A stretch of DNA of 64,000 bases from Halopseudomonas yangmingensis (GTDB taxonomy: Bacteria; Pseudomonadota; Gammaproteobacteria; Pseudomonadales; Pseudomonadaceae): positions 38,994-102,993 of the forward strand of contig NZ_FOUI01000013.1 of the NCBI RefSeq assembly GCF_900114825.1, given 5' to 3'. Shown piece by piece: positions 43,309 through 52,505 of this stretch (its first letter is position 1; every line of letters begins with the position of its first letter). Under the pieces are notes generated by a model, which saw only the letters and a program-made list of their open reading frames with translations, had not been told where the DNA came from and searched no databases. The position numbers and the translations under genes were made by a program.

Positions 43309-44343
43309 ATGACCGACCGTCTTGTTCTGACCCGTCCCGACGACTGGCACATTCACCTGCGCGATGCCGATCTGCTGCCGCATACCGTGGCCGACGCCAG
43401 CCGGGTGTTCGCCCGAGCCATTGTCATGCCCAATCTGGTGCCCCCGGTACGCGACGGCGCCCAGGCCGATGCCTACAAGGCACGAATACTGGCTGCCCGC
43501 CCCGCTGGCAACCGCTTTCAGCCGTTGATGGTGCTGTACCTCACCGACCAGACCACGCCCGAGATCATCCGCAGCGCCTGGCGTCAGGGTCAGGCGATTG
43601 CCGCCAAGCTGTATCCGGCCGGCGCCACCACCAACTCGCAATCCGGCGTCACCGCGCTGGACAACATCTTTCCGGCACTGGAGGCGATGGCCGAGGTCGG
43701 CATGCCGCTGCTGGTGCATGGCGAGGTGACACATGCCGAGGTGGATATCTTCGACCGCGAGAAGGCCTTTATCGACCAGCAACTGGTCCGGGTGGTCGAA
43801 CGCTTCCCGACCCTGAAGGTAGTGTTCGAGCACATCACCACCGCCGATGCGGTGGATTTCGTGCGCAGTAGCGGCAAGCAGATCGGCGCCACCATCACCC
43901 CGCAGCACCTGATGTACAACCGCAACCACCTGTTGGTGGGTGGAGTGCGCCCGCACTTTTACTGCCTGCCGATTCTCAAGCGCAGCCGCCACCAGCAGGC
44001 CCTGCGCGATGCGGTGGTATCCGGCTCGACAAAGTTTTTCCTTGGCACCGACTCGGCGCCGCACGCCCGCCATGCCAAGGAAGCCGCTTGCGGCTGTGCC
44101 GGCTGCTACAGCGCGCACGCCGCCATCGAACTGTATGCCGAGGTGTTCGACGAGCTTGGCGTACTCGACAAACTGGAGGCCTTTGCCAGCTTCAACGGCC
44201 CGGATTTTTACGGCCTGCCGCGCAACACTGACCAGATCACCCTGCTGCGCGATGGCTGGCAGGTGCCGGATCACCTGCCGCTGGGCGAGCATGTGGTGGT
44301 ACCCTTGCGCGCTGGAGAGACTATCCACTGGCGGGTTCAGTAG
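43309..44343 (+). CDS. pyrC: Dihydroorotase PyrC
   Basis: A 344-residue class II dihydroorotase of pyrimidine synthesis. The zinc motif HIHLRD is near residues 14-19 ([13 protein letters not shown]). The carboxylated lysine lies in [20 protein letters not shown] sequence. Later ligands are in [14 protein letters not shown] and GTDSAPH. The ATG at 43309 gives [14 protein letters not shown]; an in-frame extension to 43240 covers the divergent promoter region. It is divergent from motY. Confidence 0.96.
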   Translation: MTDRLVLTRPDDWHIHLRDADLLPHTVADASRVFARAIVMPNLVPPVRDGAQADAYKARILAARPAGNRFQPLMVLYLTDQTTPEIIRSAWRQGQAIAAKLYPAGATTNSQSGVTALDNIFPALEAMAEVGMPLLVHGEVTHAEVDIFDREKAFIDQQLVRVVERFPTLKVVFEHITTADAVDFVRSSGKQIGATITPQHLMYNRNHLLVGGVRPHFYCLPILKRSRHQQALRDAVVSGSTKFFLGTDSAPHARHAKEAACGCAGCYSAHAAIELYAEVFDELGVLDKLEAFASFNGPDFYGLPRNTDQITLLRDGWQVPDHLPLGEHVVVPLRAGETIHWRVQ

Positions 44344-44370
44344 GCCAGCCATCTGATACAAGGATCGCCC

Positions 44371-45048
44371 GTGAGCGAATTTGACTACGACGACGATATT
44401 GACCAGCACGATGAGCCCCTGCACAAGGGCCATAAACCGCCGATGGCCTACCGTTTTCGCGGTTTTCTGCCAGTCGTGGTGGACGTCGAGACCGGCGGCT
44501 TCAATGCCGCCACCGACGCCCTGCTGGAAATTGCCGCCACCACCATCGCCATGGATGAGCAGGGCTTCGTCTATCCCGACCAGACCTGGTTCTTCCGGGT
44601 CGAACCGTTCGAGGGGGCCAATATCGAGCAGGCCGCACTGGACTTCACCGGCATCCGCCTGAACCACCCGTTGCGCATGGCGGTCAGCGAGCAGGAAGCC
44701 ATCGGCGAGATTTTCAAGCATGTGCGCAAGGCAGTGAAGTCTGCCGGCTGCAAGCGCGCGGTACTGGTCGGGCACAATGCCTTTTTCGACCTGGGCTTCG
44801 TCAATGCGGCAGTCGAACGCACGCAGATCAAGCGCAACCCCTTCCACCCGTTCTCCTGCTTCGATACCGCGACCCTGGCCGGCCTGGCCTACGGTCAGAC
44901 GGTACTGGCCAAGGCCTGCTCGGCCGCCGGTATCGAGTTTGATGGCCGCGAAGCGCATTCGGCGCGTTACGACACCGAAAAGACCGCCGAACTGTTCTGC
45001 GGCATCGTCAATCGCTGGCAGGAAATGGGCGGCTGGCCACCGGTCTGA
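44371..45048 (+). CDS. rnt: Ribonuclease T
   Basis: A 225-residue DEDDh 3'-5' exoribonuclease that trims tRNA and 5S rRNA ends. Exonuclease motifs are [11 protein letters not shown] (DxE), [14 protein letters not shown] (second Asp) and [14 protein letters not shown] (His/Asp). It starts with GTG after AAGGATCGCCC. The acidic N-terminal extension ([14 protein letters not shown]) is unusual in charge but short. It follows pyrC by 27 bp. Confidence 0.95.
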   Translation: MSEFDYDDDIDQHDEPLHKGHKPPMAYRFRGFLPVVVDVETGGFNAATDALLEIAATTIAMDEQGFVYPDQTWFFRVEPFEGANIEQAALDFTGIRLNHPLRMAVSEQEAIGEIFKHVRKAVKSAGCKRAVLVGHNAFFDLGFVNAAVERTQIKRNPFHPFSCFDTATLAGLAYGQTVLAKACSAAGIEFDGREAHSARYDTEKTAELFCGIVNRWQEMGGWPPV

Positions 45049-45106
45049 GCATTGCAGGTTTGCCCTGAACGCCATCAGCGACTATTTTCTTTAGGTGTAC
45101 CCATGC

Positions 45107-45155
45107 GTGCCGGACTTGTCCGGCACGGCTATTTCAGGCCGCGCGCGGCCCTGAA
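45107..45155. repeat. Two tandem hairpins between rnt and the TRAP genes
   Basis: The first is perfect: gtgccggacttgtccggcac (45107-45126), with a 9-bp stem and 2-base loop. The second, at 45133-45155, has ttcaggcc and ggccctgaa arms around a GC core. They probably end the rnt transcript or are extragenic palindromes. There is no T-run. Confidence 0.4.
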
Positions 45156-45215
45156 CGATGCAATTCAGGCAGATTTACTGCCTTGAATCTGCCACCTGCA
45201 AGGAGTCCTTGAACA

Positions 45216-46193
45216 ATGAAAGCAACCCCGCTTGCCCTGCTGTTTTCCGCCGCCCTTGGCGCTGCCTCGCTGATCGCCACCCCGGCCGTTGCCCAGCAGA
45301 GCTTTCTGACCATCGGCACCGGCGGCCAGACTGGCGTGTACTACGTGGTCGGCCAGTCGGTCTGCCGGCTGCTCAATCGCAACAGCAACGAGCACGGCAT
45401 CCGCTGCAACGCGCCATCCAGTGGCGGCTCGGTGGCCAACGTCAACGGCATCCGCAGCGGCGACTTCAACATGGGCATCGTGCAATCGGATATCCAGTAC
45501 AAGGCGTTCCAGGGCATCGAGAACTTCGAGGCCAACGGCGCCTACGGTGAGTTGCGCGCGCTATTCGCCCTGCATGGCGAGCCACTCACCGTGGTGGCCC
45601 GGCGTGATGCCAATATCCGCACCGTTGAAGACCTCAAGGGCAAACGGGTAAACATCGGCAACCCCGGCTCCGGCCAACGCGACACCATGGATGTGGTGAT
45701 GAACGCGCTGGGCTGGAGTCGCGGCGACTTTGCCATGGCTTCCGAGCTGGGCGCCGCCGAACAGGCTTCAGCCCTCGGCGACAACAACATCGACGCCATG
45801 GTCTATGTGGTCGGCCATCCGAATGGCTCAATCCAGGAAGCCACTACCACAGTGGATTCGGTAGTGGTCTCGGTCAGCGGCCCGGCCATCGACCAGCTGA
45901 TCGAAACCTATCCTTACTACACCAAGGCGGTGATCCCCGGTGGCATCTACCGCGGCAATGACCAGGACGTCGAGACCTTCGGCATGCGCGCCACCCTGGT
46001 GTCCTCCACCGCCACCAGCGAGGAGGCGGCCTACCAGACAGTGAAGGCGGTATTCGACAACTTCGAGCGCTTCAAGCGTCTGCACCCGGCCTTTGCCACA
46101 CTGAAGGAAGAGCAGATGATCAGTGAAGGCTTGTCGATTCCGCTGCATGATGGCGCCCAGCGCTACTACCGGGAGCGTGGCTGGATAGAGTAA
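45216..46193 (+). CDS. TAXI-family TRAP transporter solute-binding protein
   Basis: A 325-residue periplasmic binding protein. It has a signal peptide (LALLFSAALGAASLIATPAVAQ), then FLTIGTGGQTGVYYVVGQSVCRLL, the characteristic TAXI start (TIGTGGxxGVYY). VNIGNPGSGQRDTMDVVM and AMVYVVGHPNGSIQEA follow. Substrates of TAXI systems are often glutamate or other organic acids, but I cannot tell here. It is followed by the fused TRAP permease at 76 bp, behind a good AAGGAG site of its own. Confidence 0.92.
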   Translation: MKATPLALLFSAALGAASLIATPAVAQQSFLTIGTGGQTGVYYVVGQSVCRLLNRNSNEHGIRCNAPSSGGSVANVNGIRSGDFNMGIVQSDIQYKAFQGIENFEANGAYGELRALFALHGEPLTVVARRDANIRTVEDLKGKRVNIGNPGSGQRDTMDVVMNALGWSRGDFAMASELGAAEQASALGDNNIDAMVYVVGHPNGSIQEATTTVDSVVVSVSGPAIDQLIETYPYYTKAVIPGGIYRGNDQDVETFGMRATLVSSTATSEEAAYQTVKAVFDNFERFKRLHPAFATLKEEQMISEGLSIPLHDGAQRYYRERGWIE

Positions 46194-46269
46194 TCCGGCC
46201 CGACAGACTCCCTCCCACACCGGCCTCGTCATGGGGCCGGTCTTCAGCGTCAGGCATCAAGGGGCCACA

Positions 46270-48861
46270 ATGAGCAGCCCAGGGGACAGCCGTGACCCGC
46301 TCGACAGCGAACTGGAAGACCTGGTCGCCAGCAGCGACACCGGCGCCAGGCGGCCAGCCGGCTTTCCCGGCAAGCTGCTGGTAGGGATAGCCGCGCTCTG
46401 GTCACTGTTCCAGCTGTGGATAGCGTCACCCCTGCCGTTCATGCTCGGCTTTGGGGTATTTCACAGCAGCGAGGCACGCTCCATCCATCTGGCCTTCGCG
46501 GTGTTTCTCGGCTTTATGGCCTACCCGGCATTCCGTCGCTCGCCGCGTGATCGCATCCCGTTGGCCGACTGGCTGCTGGCCCTGGGTGGGGCCTTCTGCG
46601 CCGGCTACCTGTATCTGTTCTATGCCGAGCTGGCCCAGCGACCGGGCACCCCGACCAGCCTTGACATAGCGGTGGCCATTGCCGGTCTGCTGCTGTTGCT
46701 GGAAGCCACCCGCCGCGCCCTTGGCCCACCGCTGATGCTGGTGGCACTGGTGTTTCTGGTGTACTCGCTGGCCGGCCCCTGGATGCCAGGCATTCTGGCG
46801 CACCGTGGCGTCAGCCTGAATGCCCTGACCAGCCACCAGTGGCTGACCACCCAGGGGGTGTTCGGCATCGCCCTCGGCGTCTCCACCAGTTTCGTGTTCC
46901 TGTTTGTGCTGTTCGGTTCGCTGCTGGACAAGGCCGGCGCCGGCAACTATTTCATCAAGGTCGCCTTTTCGCTGCTCGGACATTACCGGGGCGGCCCGGC
47001 CAAGGCCGCCGTGGTGGCCTCGGGGATGACCGGACTGATTTCCGGCTCGTCGATCGCCAACACAGTGACCACCGGCACCTTCACCATTCCGATGATGAAA
47101 CGGGTCGGCTTTTCCGCCGAAAAGGCCGGCGCGGTCGAGGTGGCGTCCTCGGTGAATGGCCAGATCATGCCGCCGGTGATGGGCGCTGCAGCCTTCCTGA
47201 TGGTCGAGTATGTCGGCATCAGCTATGTCGAGGTGATCAGGCACGCCTTTCTGCCAGCGCTGATTTCCTATATCGCGCTGATCTACATCGTTCATCTGGA
47301 GGCGCTCAAGGCCGGCATGCAGGGTCTGCAGAGCAGCAACCCGCCGCGTCCACTGCTGCGCAAACTGATCGGTTTCCTGACTGGCCTGATCCTGCTGATG
47401 GCGCTGTCGTTTGCCGTGTACTACGGGCTTGGCTGGCTCAAGCCACTGCTCGGCGCCAGCGCCGGATGGGTGGTTGGCGCTGCACTGCTGGTGGTCTATC
47501 TGGCGCTGCTGAAGATTGGCGCCAGCCAGCCGGAACTGGAACTGGATGACCCGGACTCGCCGGTGCTCAGTCTGCCGCAGACCCGACCCACCCTGCTCTC
47601 CGGTCTGCATTTCCTGTTGCCGGTGGTGGTGCTGGTCTGGTGCCTGATGGTCGAGCGGCTGTCGCCCGGCCTGTCGGCCTTCTGGGCCACCGTGCTGATG
47701 ATGGTGATCATGCTTACCCAGCGGCCGATCAGCGCCCTGCTGCGCGGCCAGTCCGATATCCCGGCACAGCTGCTGCGTGGTCTGGACGACCTCTGGCAAG
47801 GGCTGGTGGCCGGCGCGCGCAACATGATAGGGATAGGCATTGCCACCGCCACCGCCGGCATCATTGTCGGCGCCGTATCGCAGACCGGCGTTGGCCTGGT
47901 GCTGGCCGATCTGGTGGAAATGCTGTCGATGGGCAACCTGCTGCTGATGCTGGTGCTGACCGCCGTACTCAGCCTGATTCTCGGCATGGGCCTGCCGACC
48001 ACCGCCAACTACATTGTGGTATCGGCGCTGCTGGCACCGGTGATTGTCGCCCTTGGTCAGCAGAACGGCCTGATAGTGCCGCTGATTGCCGTGCACCTGT
48101 TCGTGTTCTATTTCGGCATCATGGCCGATGTCACCCCACCGGTTGGCCTGGCTTCCTTTGCCGCTGCTGCGGTCTCCGGCGGCGACCCTATCCGCACCGG
48201 CTTCCAGGCGTTCTACTACAGCCTGCGCACCGCCGCCCTGCCGTTCCTGTTTATCTTCAATACCGACCTGCTGCTGATCAATGTGGATTTCTGGCACGGC
48301 CTGCTGGTATTCGTGGTGGCCACCATCGCCATGCTGATCTTCGCCGCCGCCACCCAGGGCTGGCTGCTGCTACGCAGCCGCTGGTACGAAAGCCTGCTGT
48401 TGCTGCTGGTGGCCTTCACCCTGTTCCGCCCCGGCTTCTGGATGGACCGCCTGCATGATCCCTACCAGTCGATCCCGCCCACCCAGCTGGTCGAGGTGCT
48501 GGGGCAGGTCGAGCAGGACAGCTACCTGCGCATGCAGGTGGATGGCGAGGACGAGGTCGGCAACCCGCGCAGTTTCTTCCTGCTGGTGCCGGTCCCGGAT
48601 GGCGCCGATGGCCCGCAGCGGCTGGACAATCTGGGGCTGGAGCTGATTGAGGATGGCGAGCGGATGCTGGTCGACATGGTCGCCTTCGGCAGCCTGGCCG
48701 CCGACCTGGGCTTCCAGTTTGACCAGCACATCGTTGCAGTGATGGCCCCGGTCGACCGCTGGGCCAAGGAATGGATGTGGATACCGGGCTTTGCCCTGCT
48801 GGCGCTGGTAGTTGGCCTGCAGGCAGTGCGCCGGCGCGCGCGCCGTCACGTCACCCGCTGA
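46270..48861 (+). CDS. TRAP transporter permease, fused small and large subunits
   Basis: An 863-residue inner-membrane sodium-coupled permease. The N-terminal part (DctQ-like, four helices) is fused to a DctM-like domain with the segment GSLLDKAGAGNYFIKVAFSLLGHYRGGPAKAAVVASGMTGLISGSSIANTVTTG and LILGMGLPTTANYIVVSALLAP. A C-terminal soluble part of about 120 residues (from the segment QLVEVLGQVEQDS) is unusual and ends in a last helix and an Arg-rich tail. The start at 46270 follows AAGGGGCC. It works with the TAXI protein upstream; the UspA-like gene follows by 12 bp. Confidence 0.92.
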   Translation: MSSPGDSRDPLDSELEDLVASSDTGARRPAGFPGKLLVGIAALWSLFQLWIASPLPFMLGFGVFHSSEARSIHLAFAVFLGFMAYPAFRRSPRDRIPLADWLLALGGAFCAGYLYLFYAELAQRPGTPTSLDIAVAIAGLLLLLEATRRALGPPLMLVALVFLVYSLAGPWMPGILAHRGVSLNALTSHQWLTTQGVFGIALGVSTSFVFLFVLFGSLLDKAGAGNYFIKVAFSLLGHYRGGPAKAAVVASGMTGLISGSSIANTVTTGTFTIPMMKRVGFSAEKAGAVEVASSVNGQIMPPVMGAAAFLMVEYVGISYVEVIRHAFLPALISYIALIYIVHLEALKAGMQGLQSSNPPRPLLRKLIGFLTGLILLMALSFAVYYGLGWLKPLLGASAGWVVGAALLVVYLALLKIGASQPELELDDPDSPVLSLPQTRPTLLSGLHFLLPVVVLVWCLMVERLSPGLSAFWATVLMMVIMLTQRPISALLRGQSDIPAQLLRGLDDLWQGLVAGARNMIGIGIATATAGIIVGAVSQTGVGLVLADLVEMLSMGNLLLMLVLTAVLSLILGMGLPTTANYIVVSALLAPVIVALGQQNGLIVPLIAVHLFVFYFGIMADVTPPVGLASFAAAAVSGGDPIRTGFQAFYYSLRTAALPFLFIFNTDLLLINVDFWHGLLVFVVATIAMLIFAAATQGWLLLRSRWYESLLLLLVAFTLFRPGFWMDRLHDPYQSIPPTQLVEVLGQVEQDSYLRMQVDGEDEVGNPRSFFLLVPVPDGADGPQRLDNLGLELIEDGERMLVDMVAFGSLAADLGFQFDQHIVAVMAPVDRWAKEWMWIPGFALLALVVGLQAVRRRARRHVTR

Positions 48862-48873
48862 AGAGGAGTTGCC

Positions 48874-49302
48874 ATGTACCAGCGCATCCTGCTGCCGATT
48901 GACCTGAACCACAAGGCATCGTGGAACAAGGCCCTGCCCGCCGCCCTGCAACTGTGCCAGGACCACGGCGCCTCGCTACACCTGCTGACGGTACTGCCGA
49001 ACTTCGGCATGCCGCTGGTCGGCGGCTTCTTCCCCAAGGAGTTTGCCGAACGGGTAAAGAAAGAGATCAGCGAAGGTATGAAGACCTTTGTGCGCGACAA
49101 CGTGCCAAAGGACATCAAGGTGCAGCGGATTGTCGCTGACGGCAAACCCTGGGAGGCGATCCTGCGCATTTCCAACAAGATCGATGCCGACCTGATCGTC
49201 ATGGCCTCGCACAAACGCAAGAAAATCGAGGAATTTCTGATCGGCACCAACGCCATGCGCGTGGTGCAGCAGTCGAAACGTTCGGTGCTGATCGTGCGCT
49301 GA
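48874..49302 (+). CDS. Universal stress protein (UspA family)
   Basis: A 142-residue cytoplasmic protein. It starts YQRILLPIDLNHKASWNKAL and ends IGTNAMRVVQQSKRSVLIVR, both typical. The nucleotide-binding region usually reads G-x2-G-x9-G-S; here it is ASHKRKKIEEFLIGTNAMRV, with partial match. TRAP operons often end with a Usp gene, which fits a role in transporter regulation (as TeaD, from knowledge of other systems). Its stop is 11 bp before the nasA promoter. Confidence 0.88.
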   Translation: MYQRILLPIDLNHKASWNKALPAALQLCQDHGASLHLLTVLPNFGMPLVGGFFPKEFAERVKKEISEGMKTFVRDNVPKDIKVQRIVADGKPWEAILRISNKIDADLIVMASHKRKKIEEFLIGTNAMRVVQQSKRSVLIVR

Positions 49303-49313
49303 AAGCGCACTCC

Positions 49314-49330
49314 CGGCACGCCCCTTGCAA
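49314..49330 (+). promoter_or_regulatory. Sigma-54 promoter of nasA
   Basis: The sequence CGGCACG-CCCC-TTGCAA matches the RpoN consensus TGGCACG-N4-TTGCA at all but the first base. It points at nasA, giving a leader of about 90 nt. A TGGTGCA half-site of NtrC type lies upstream at 49262-49268, inside the usp gene. Confidence 0.7.
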
Positions 49331-49334
49331 ACGC

Positions 49335-49420
49335 CCTTGAGTCTGACCGGCTGCAGCCTTCCCGTTGGTGGCTGCAAAAATCCGGCAGTTCGACTGCTCG
49401 TTTATCGAAAACGCTCAAGG
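49335..49420 (+). promoter_or_regulatory. Structured nasA leader that can pair with its own ribosome-binding site
   Basis: CCTTGAG at 49335-49341 is complementary to CTCAAGG at 49414-49420, which contains the AAGGA ribosome-binding site of nasA. Between them are two more hairpins: tgcagcc/ggctgca (49352-49358/49370-49376) and gcagt/actgc (49385-49389/49393-49397). The layout suggests leader-mediated control. ANTAR-type hexaloops were not recognised. Confidence 0.4.
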
Positions 49421-49429
49421 AACCCCGCC

Positions 49430-50641
49430 ATGTCCTCCAGTTTCTGGAAAGCCGGGCACACGCCCACCCTGTTTGCCGCCTTTCTCTACTTTGATCTCAG
49501 CTTTATGGTTTGGTACGTGCTTGGCCCTCTTGCGGTGCAGATTGCCACCGATCTGGACCTGACTGCACAGGAACGGGGCATGATGGTCGCCACACCGATC
49601 CTCGCCGGTGCCATCCTGCGTCTGCTGATGGGCTTTGTTGCTGATCTGCTGTCCCCGAAAACCGCCGGCATTATTGGCCAGCTAATAGTTATTGTGACCC
49701 TGCTGCTGGCCTGGCAACTGGGCATCAACAGCTATCAGCACACCTTGCTGCTGGGCTTGGGGCTGGGCTTTGCCGGTGCTGCCTTTGCGGTGTCGCTGCC
49801 ATTGGCCTCGCAATGGTATCCGCCGGAACACCAGGGCAAGGCGATGGGTATTGCCGGTGCCGGTAATTCAGGCACGGTACTGGCAGCACTGTTCGCGCCG
49901 GGACTGGCTTACCTGTTTGGCTGGCAAAATGTCTTCGGGCTGGCGCTGATACCCCTGGTCGCGACCCTGCTGATTTTCATCCTGCTGGCACGCAATGCAC
50001 CACAGCGTGCCAAGCCAAAATCGCCACGTGACTATCTGACAGCCCTGAATGACCGTGACAGCTGGTGGTTCATGTTTTTTTACAGCATCACCTTCGGCGG
50101 TTTTATCGGACTGGCCAGCGCCCTTCCCGGCTACTTCAGCGACCAGTACGCCCTGGATCCGGTGATGGCCGGTTACTACACTGCCGCCTGCGTACTGGCC
50201 GGCAGCGTGATGCGCCCGCTGGGTGGTGCCTTGGCCGACCGTATTGGCGGCATCCGCTCGCTGCTATGGATGTACTGTATTGCTGCCCTGTGCATTGCCC
50301 TGGTCGGCTTCAACCTGCCCAGCCCGGTGCTGGCACTAACCCTGTTTGTTGCCGCCATGCTGGCGCTGGGCACCGGCAATGGGTCGGTATTCCAGTTGGT
50401 GCCGCAACGCTTTCGCCAGGAAATCGGAGTAATGACCGGCCTGATCGGTATGGCTGGCGGGATTGGCGGCTTTCTGCTGGCCGCCGGCCTTGGCACCATC
50501 AAGCAGCAGACCGGTGACTATCAGTTGGGGCTCTGGCTGTTTGCCCTGCTCGGCCTGCTCGCACTGTTCGGCCTTGGCAGCGTCAAACAGCGCTGGCGTA
50601 CCACCTGGGGGTCGGCTGCCATGACCTCGGCGCGCGTCTGA
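49430..50641 (+). CDS. nasA: Nitrate/nitrite MFS transporter (NarK/NasA type)
   Basis: A 403-residue inner-membrane transporter with about 12 helices. The nitrate-porter motifs GIAGAGNSGT and LGTGNGSVFQLVP are both present, and the charged WYPPEHQGKAMGI loop precedes the first. It imports nitrate for assimilation. The start at 49430 (MSSSFWKAGHTP) follows AAGGAACC; the frame to 49325 is leader. It is followed directly by the kinase/phosphatase gene (2-bp gap), as in P. aeruginosa. Confidence 0.93.
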   Translation: MSSSFWKAGHTPTLFAAFLYFDLSFMVWYVLGPLAVQIATDLDLTAQERGMMVATPILAGAILRLLMGFVADLLSPKTAGIIGQLIVIVTLLLAWQLGINSYQHTLLLGLGLGFAGAAFAVSLPLASQWYPPEHQGKAMGIAGAGNSGTVLAALFAPGLAYLFGWQNVFGLALIPLVATLLIFILLARNAPQRAKPKSPRDYLTALNDRDSWWFMFFYSITFGGFIGLASALPGYFSDQYALDPVMAGYYTAACVLAGSVMRPLGGALADRIGGIRSLLWMYCIAALCIALVGFNLPSPVLALTLFVAAMLALGTGNGSVFQLVPQRFRQEIGVMTGLIGMAGGIGGFLLAAGLGTIKQQTGDYQLGLWLFALLGLLALFGLGSVKQRWRTTWGSAAMTSARV

Positions 50642-50643
50642 AC

Positions 50644-52305
50644 ATGCCCCTGCAACTGACCATCGATGAAGCCAGCAGCACCGGCCGTCGACCTGATAAC
50701 CAGGACGCCATACGGGTGGTTACTCCGGCGCCCTGGCTGGCGGCCAGCAAGGGGCATTTACTGGCGATTGCCGACGGCGTAAGCCAGTGTGCCGATGGTG
50801 GTCTGGCGGCACGCTCGACCCTGCAGGCGCTGGCGATGGATTACTACGCCACCCCGGAAACCTGGACACCACAACAGGCCATGGACCGCCTGCTGGCGGC
50901 ACATAACCGCTGGCTGCGCAGCCAGGCCCACGGTCAATCACTGCTGACGACCCTCACAGCACTGGTGCTGCGCGGCCGGCACGTCTGGCTGACCCATATT
51001 GGCGACTGCCGGGCCTATCTGCTGCGCGAAGGGCAGTTGCAGCGACTCACCAGCGAGCACGTCTGGCAACAGGCAGGCATGCGTCATGTGCTGAAACGGG
51101 CACTGGGGCTGGATGAACAGCCGCTGGCCGATTATCAATGCCTGGAGCTGGCCACCAATGACCGCCTGCTGCTACTCAGCGACGGAGTCTGGGGCTGGCT
51201 GCCTGACAGCCGGATCAGACAGCTGCTAACCACACACCCAGTCAGTGGCTGCTGCCAGACACTGCTTGACGAAGCCCTGCAGGCCGGCAGTGACGATAAT
51301 CTGAGTGCCTTGCTGGTGCAGGTCGAACAAGTACCGCAGACGCTGGCCGATGACGCCACCCTGCAGGCCGCGCAACTCCCGGTAGCACCGGCATTGCGCG
51401 AAGGACACGTGTTCGAAGGCTGGGGGGTTCTGCACCTAATGCACCAGTCCAGGCAGTCACTGATCTACCGGGTCAGCGATGCCGAGGGCGTGCGGTGGCT
51501 ACTGAAGACATTGCCGCCAGCGCTGGCCGGCGACACCAGTGCCGCCCGGGCACTGCTGCTTGAAGAGTGGTTCATGCGCCGGGTTCAGGGGCCGACCGTG
51601 CCGGAACTGGCCACTCTTCCCGACCGCCAGCACCTGTACTTTGTTCAGCGCGAGTATGCCGGCTGCACACTGGCCGAGCGCATGGCCAGGCAAGGACTCT
51701 GGTCGCTTGCCGAATTCCGGCAACTGGCGCCGCCGCTGATTAGCGCCGTTGCGCATCTGCACCGCCGCAACCTGCTGCATCGAGACCTGAAACCGGAAAA
51801 CCTGCATCTGGGAGAGGACGGCGTACTGCGCCTGCTGGACTTTGGTCTGGCCTTCTGTCCCGGTCTGTCGCCGGTTGATTCCGGCGGCCTGCCCGGCACC
51901 CCCGGCTACCATGCGCCTGAGCAATATAGCGGCGTCGAACCACAGCCACAGCAGGACATCCACGCCCTCGGCGTAACCCTGTACCGGCTGCTGGTCGGAC
52001 ACTTCCCGCATGGCGACATAGAGCCCTTCCAGCGCCCCCGCTTCGGCCTGCCCAAGCCCCCCGGGCGCTACCGACCGGATCTGCCTGACTGGTTGTCACG
52101 CTCCTTGCTGCGAGCCATCGACCCGAACCCCGAGCGCCGCTACCAGACCTGCGAAGAATGGCTGCTGGATCTGCAGCGTGCCGAGCATTCATCCATCGAC
52201 ACCCCTCGCCCGTTGATCGAGCGCGATCCTTTGACGCTCTGGCGCAGCATTGCAATGCTGGCACTGCTGCTCAACCTGCTACTGCTGGTTGCATTGCTCT
52301 ACTGA
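50644..52305 (+). CDS. Fused PP2C-type phosphatase / Ser-Thr protein kinase of the nas cluster
   Basis: A 553-residue protein with two catalytic domains. Residues 1-235 form a PP2C phosphatase with metal-binding motifs RRPDNQDAI, AIADGVSQCADGG, LTHIGDCRAYLL, LLSDGVWGWL and DDNLSAL. Residues 260-515 form a kinase with ATP lysine K288, HRDLKPEN at H379-D381 and DFG at D399. A C-terminal transmembrane helix (about 532-552) anchors it. It probably tunes nitrate assimilation by reversible phosphorylation; its target is not known to me. It is the second gene after nasA. Confidence 0.92.
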   Translation: MPLQLTIDEASSTGRRPDNQDAIRVVTPAPWLAASKGHLLAIADGVSQCADGGLAARSTLQALAMDYYATPETWTPQQAMDRLLAAHNRWLRSQAHGQSLLTTLTALVLRGRHVWLTHIGDCRAYLLREGQLQRLTSEHVWQQAGMRHVLKRALGLDEQPLADYQCLELATNDRLLLLSDGVWGWLPDSRIRQLLTTHPVSGCCQTLLDEALQAGSDDNLSALLVQVEQVPQTLADDATLQAAQLPVAPALREGHVFEGWGVLHLMHQSRQSLIYRVSDAEGVRWLLKTLPPALAGDTSAARALLLEEWFMRRVQGPTVPELATLPDRQHLYFVQREYAGCTLAERMARQGLWSLAEFRQLAPPLISAVAHLHRRNLLHRDLKPENLHLGEDGVLRLLDFGLAFCPGLSPVDSGGLPGTPGYHAPEQYSGVEPQPQQDIHALGVTLYRLLVGHFPHGDIEPFQRPRFGLPKPPGRYRPDLPDWLSRSLLRAIDPNPERRYQTCEEWLLDLQRAEHSSIDTPRPLIERDPLTLWRSIAMLALLLNLLLLVALLY

Positions 52306-52328
52306 GCCGCACCAACAGGGTGCGGGCA

Positions 52329-52345
52329 TGCTGCAGACAGGTGCA
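52329..52345. promoter_or_regulatory. NtrC-like half-conserved site upstream of nirB
   Basis: The 17-bp sequence TGCTGCAGACAGGTGCA keeps the TGC and GGTGCA ends of the NtrC consensus (TGCAC-N7-GTGCA type). It lies about 53 bp upstream of the -24 element of the nirB promoter. One half is good and the other is weak. Confidence 0.35.
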
Positions 52346-52397
52346 CACCTCCATCCAGCACTCGCGTAACCACCTGAAATACAAGACTATTTTTTTA

Positions 52398-52413
52398 TGG
52401 CACGGTTTCTGCT
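52398..52413 (+). promoter_or_regulatory. Sigma-54 promoter of nirB
   Basis: TGGCACG-gttt-CTGCT matches the RpoN consensus TGGCACG-N4-TTGCW with one mismatch. It is preceded by a T-rich run (tattttttta). The predicted leader of about 80 nt contains a small hairpin, gtcagc-aacg-gctgac. It makes nirB expression independent of read-through from nasA. Confidence 0.75.
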
Positions 52414-52505
52414 ACAGGCAAGACAACGCGCGTCGCGCAGCCCCGCACAGAGCAGTCAGCAACGGCTGACGCGCAGGTCAAACGCCCAAGACGATGGAGC
52501 CCAGG

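Noticed and set aside
43162..45075. A 637-codon minus-strand frame opposite pyrC and rnt
   Set aside because: Both genes on the plus strand have full catalytic motifs, and the frame covers the motY promoter.
46426..48297. A 623-codon minus-strand frame opposite the TRAP permease
   Set aside because: It lies wholly within a well-supported membrane protein gene and has Gln/His-rich shadow composition.
52425..52505. ANTAR (NasT-type) antiterminator leader of nirB
   Set aside because: Only one small hairpin (gtcagc-aacg-gctgac) is clear; the two hexaloop hairpins and a terminator that define the motif are not recognisable.
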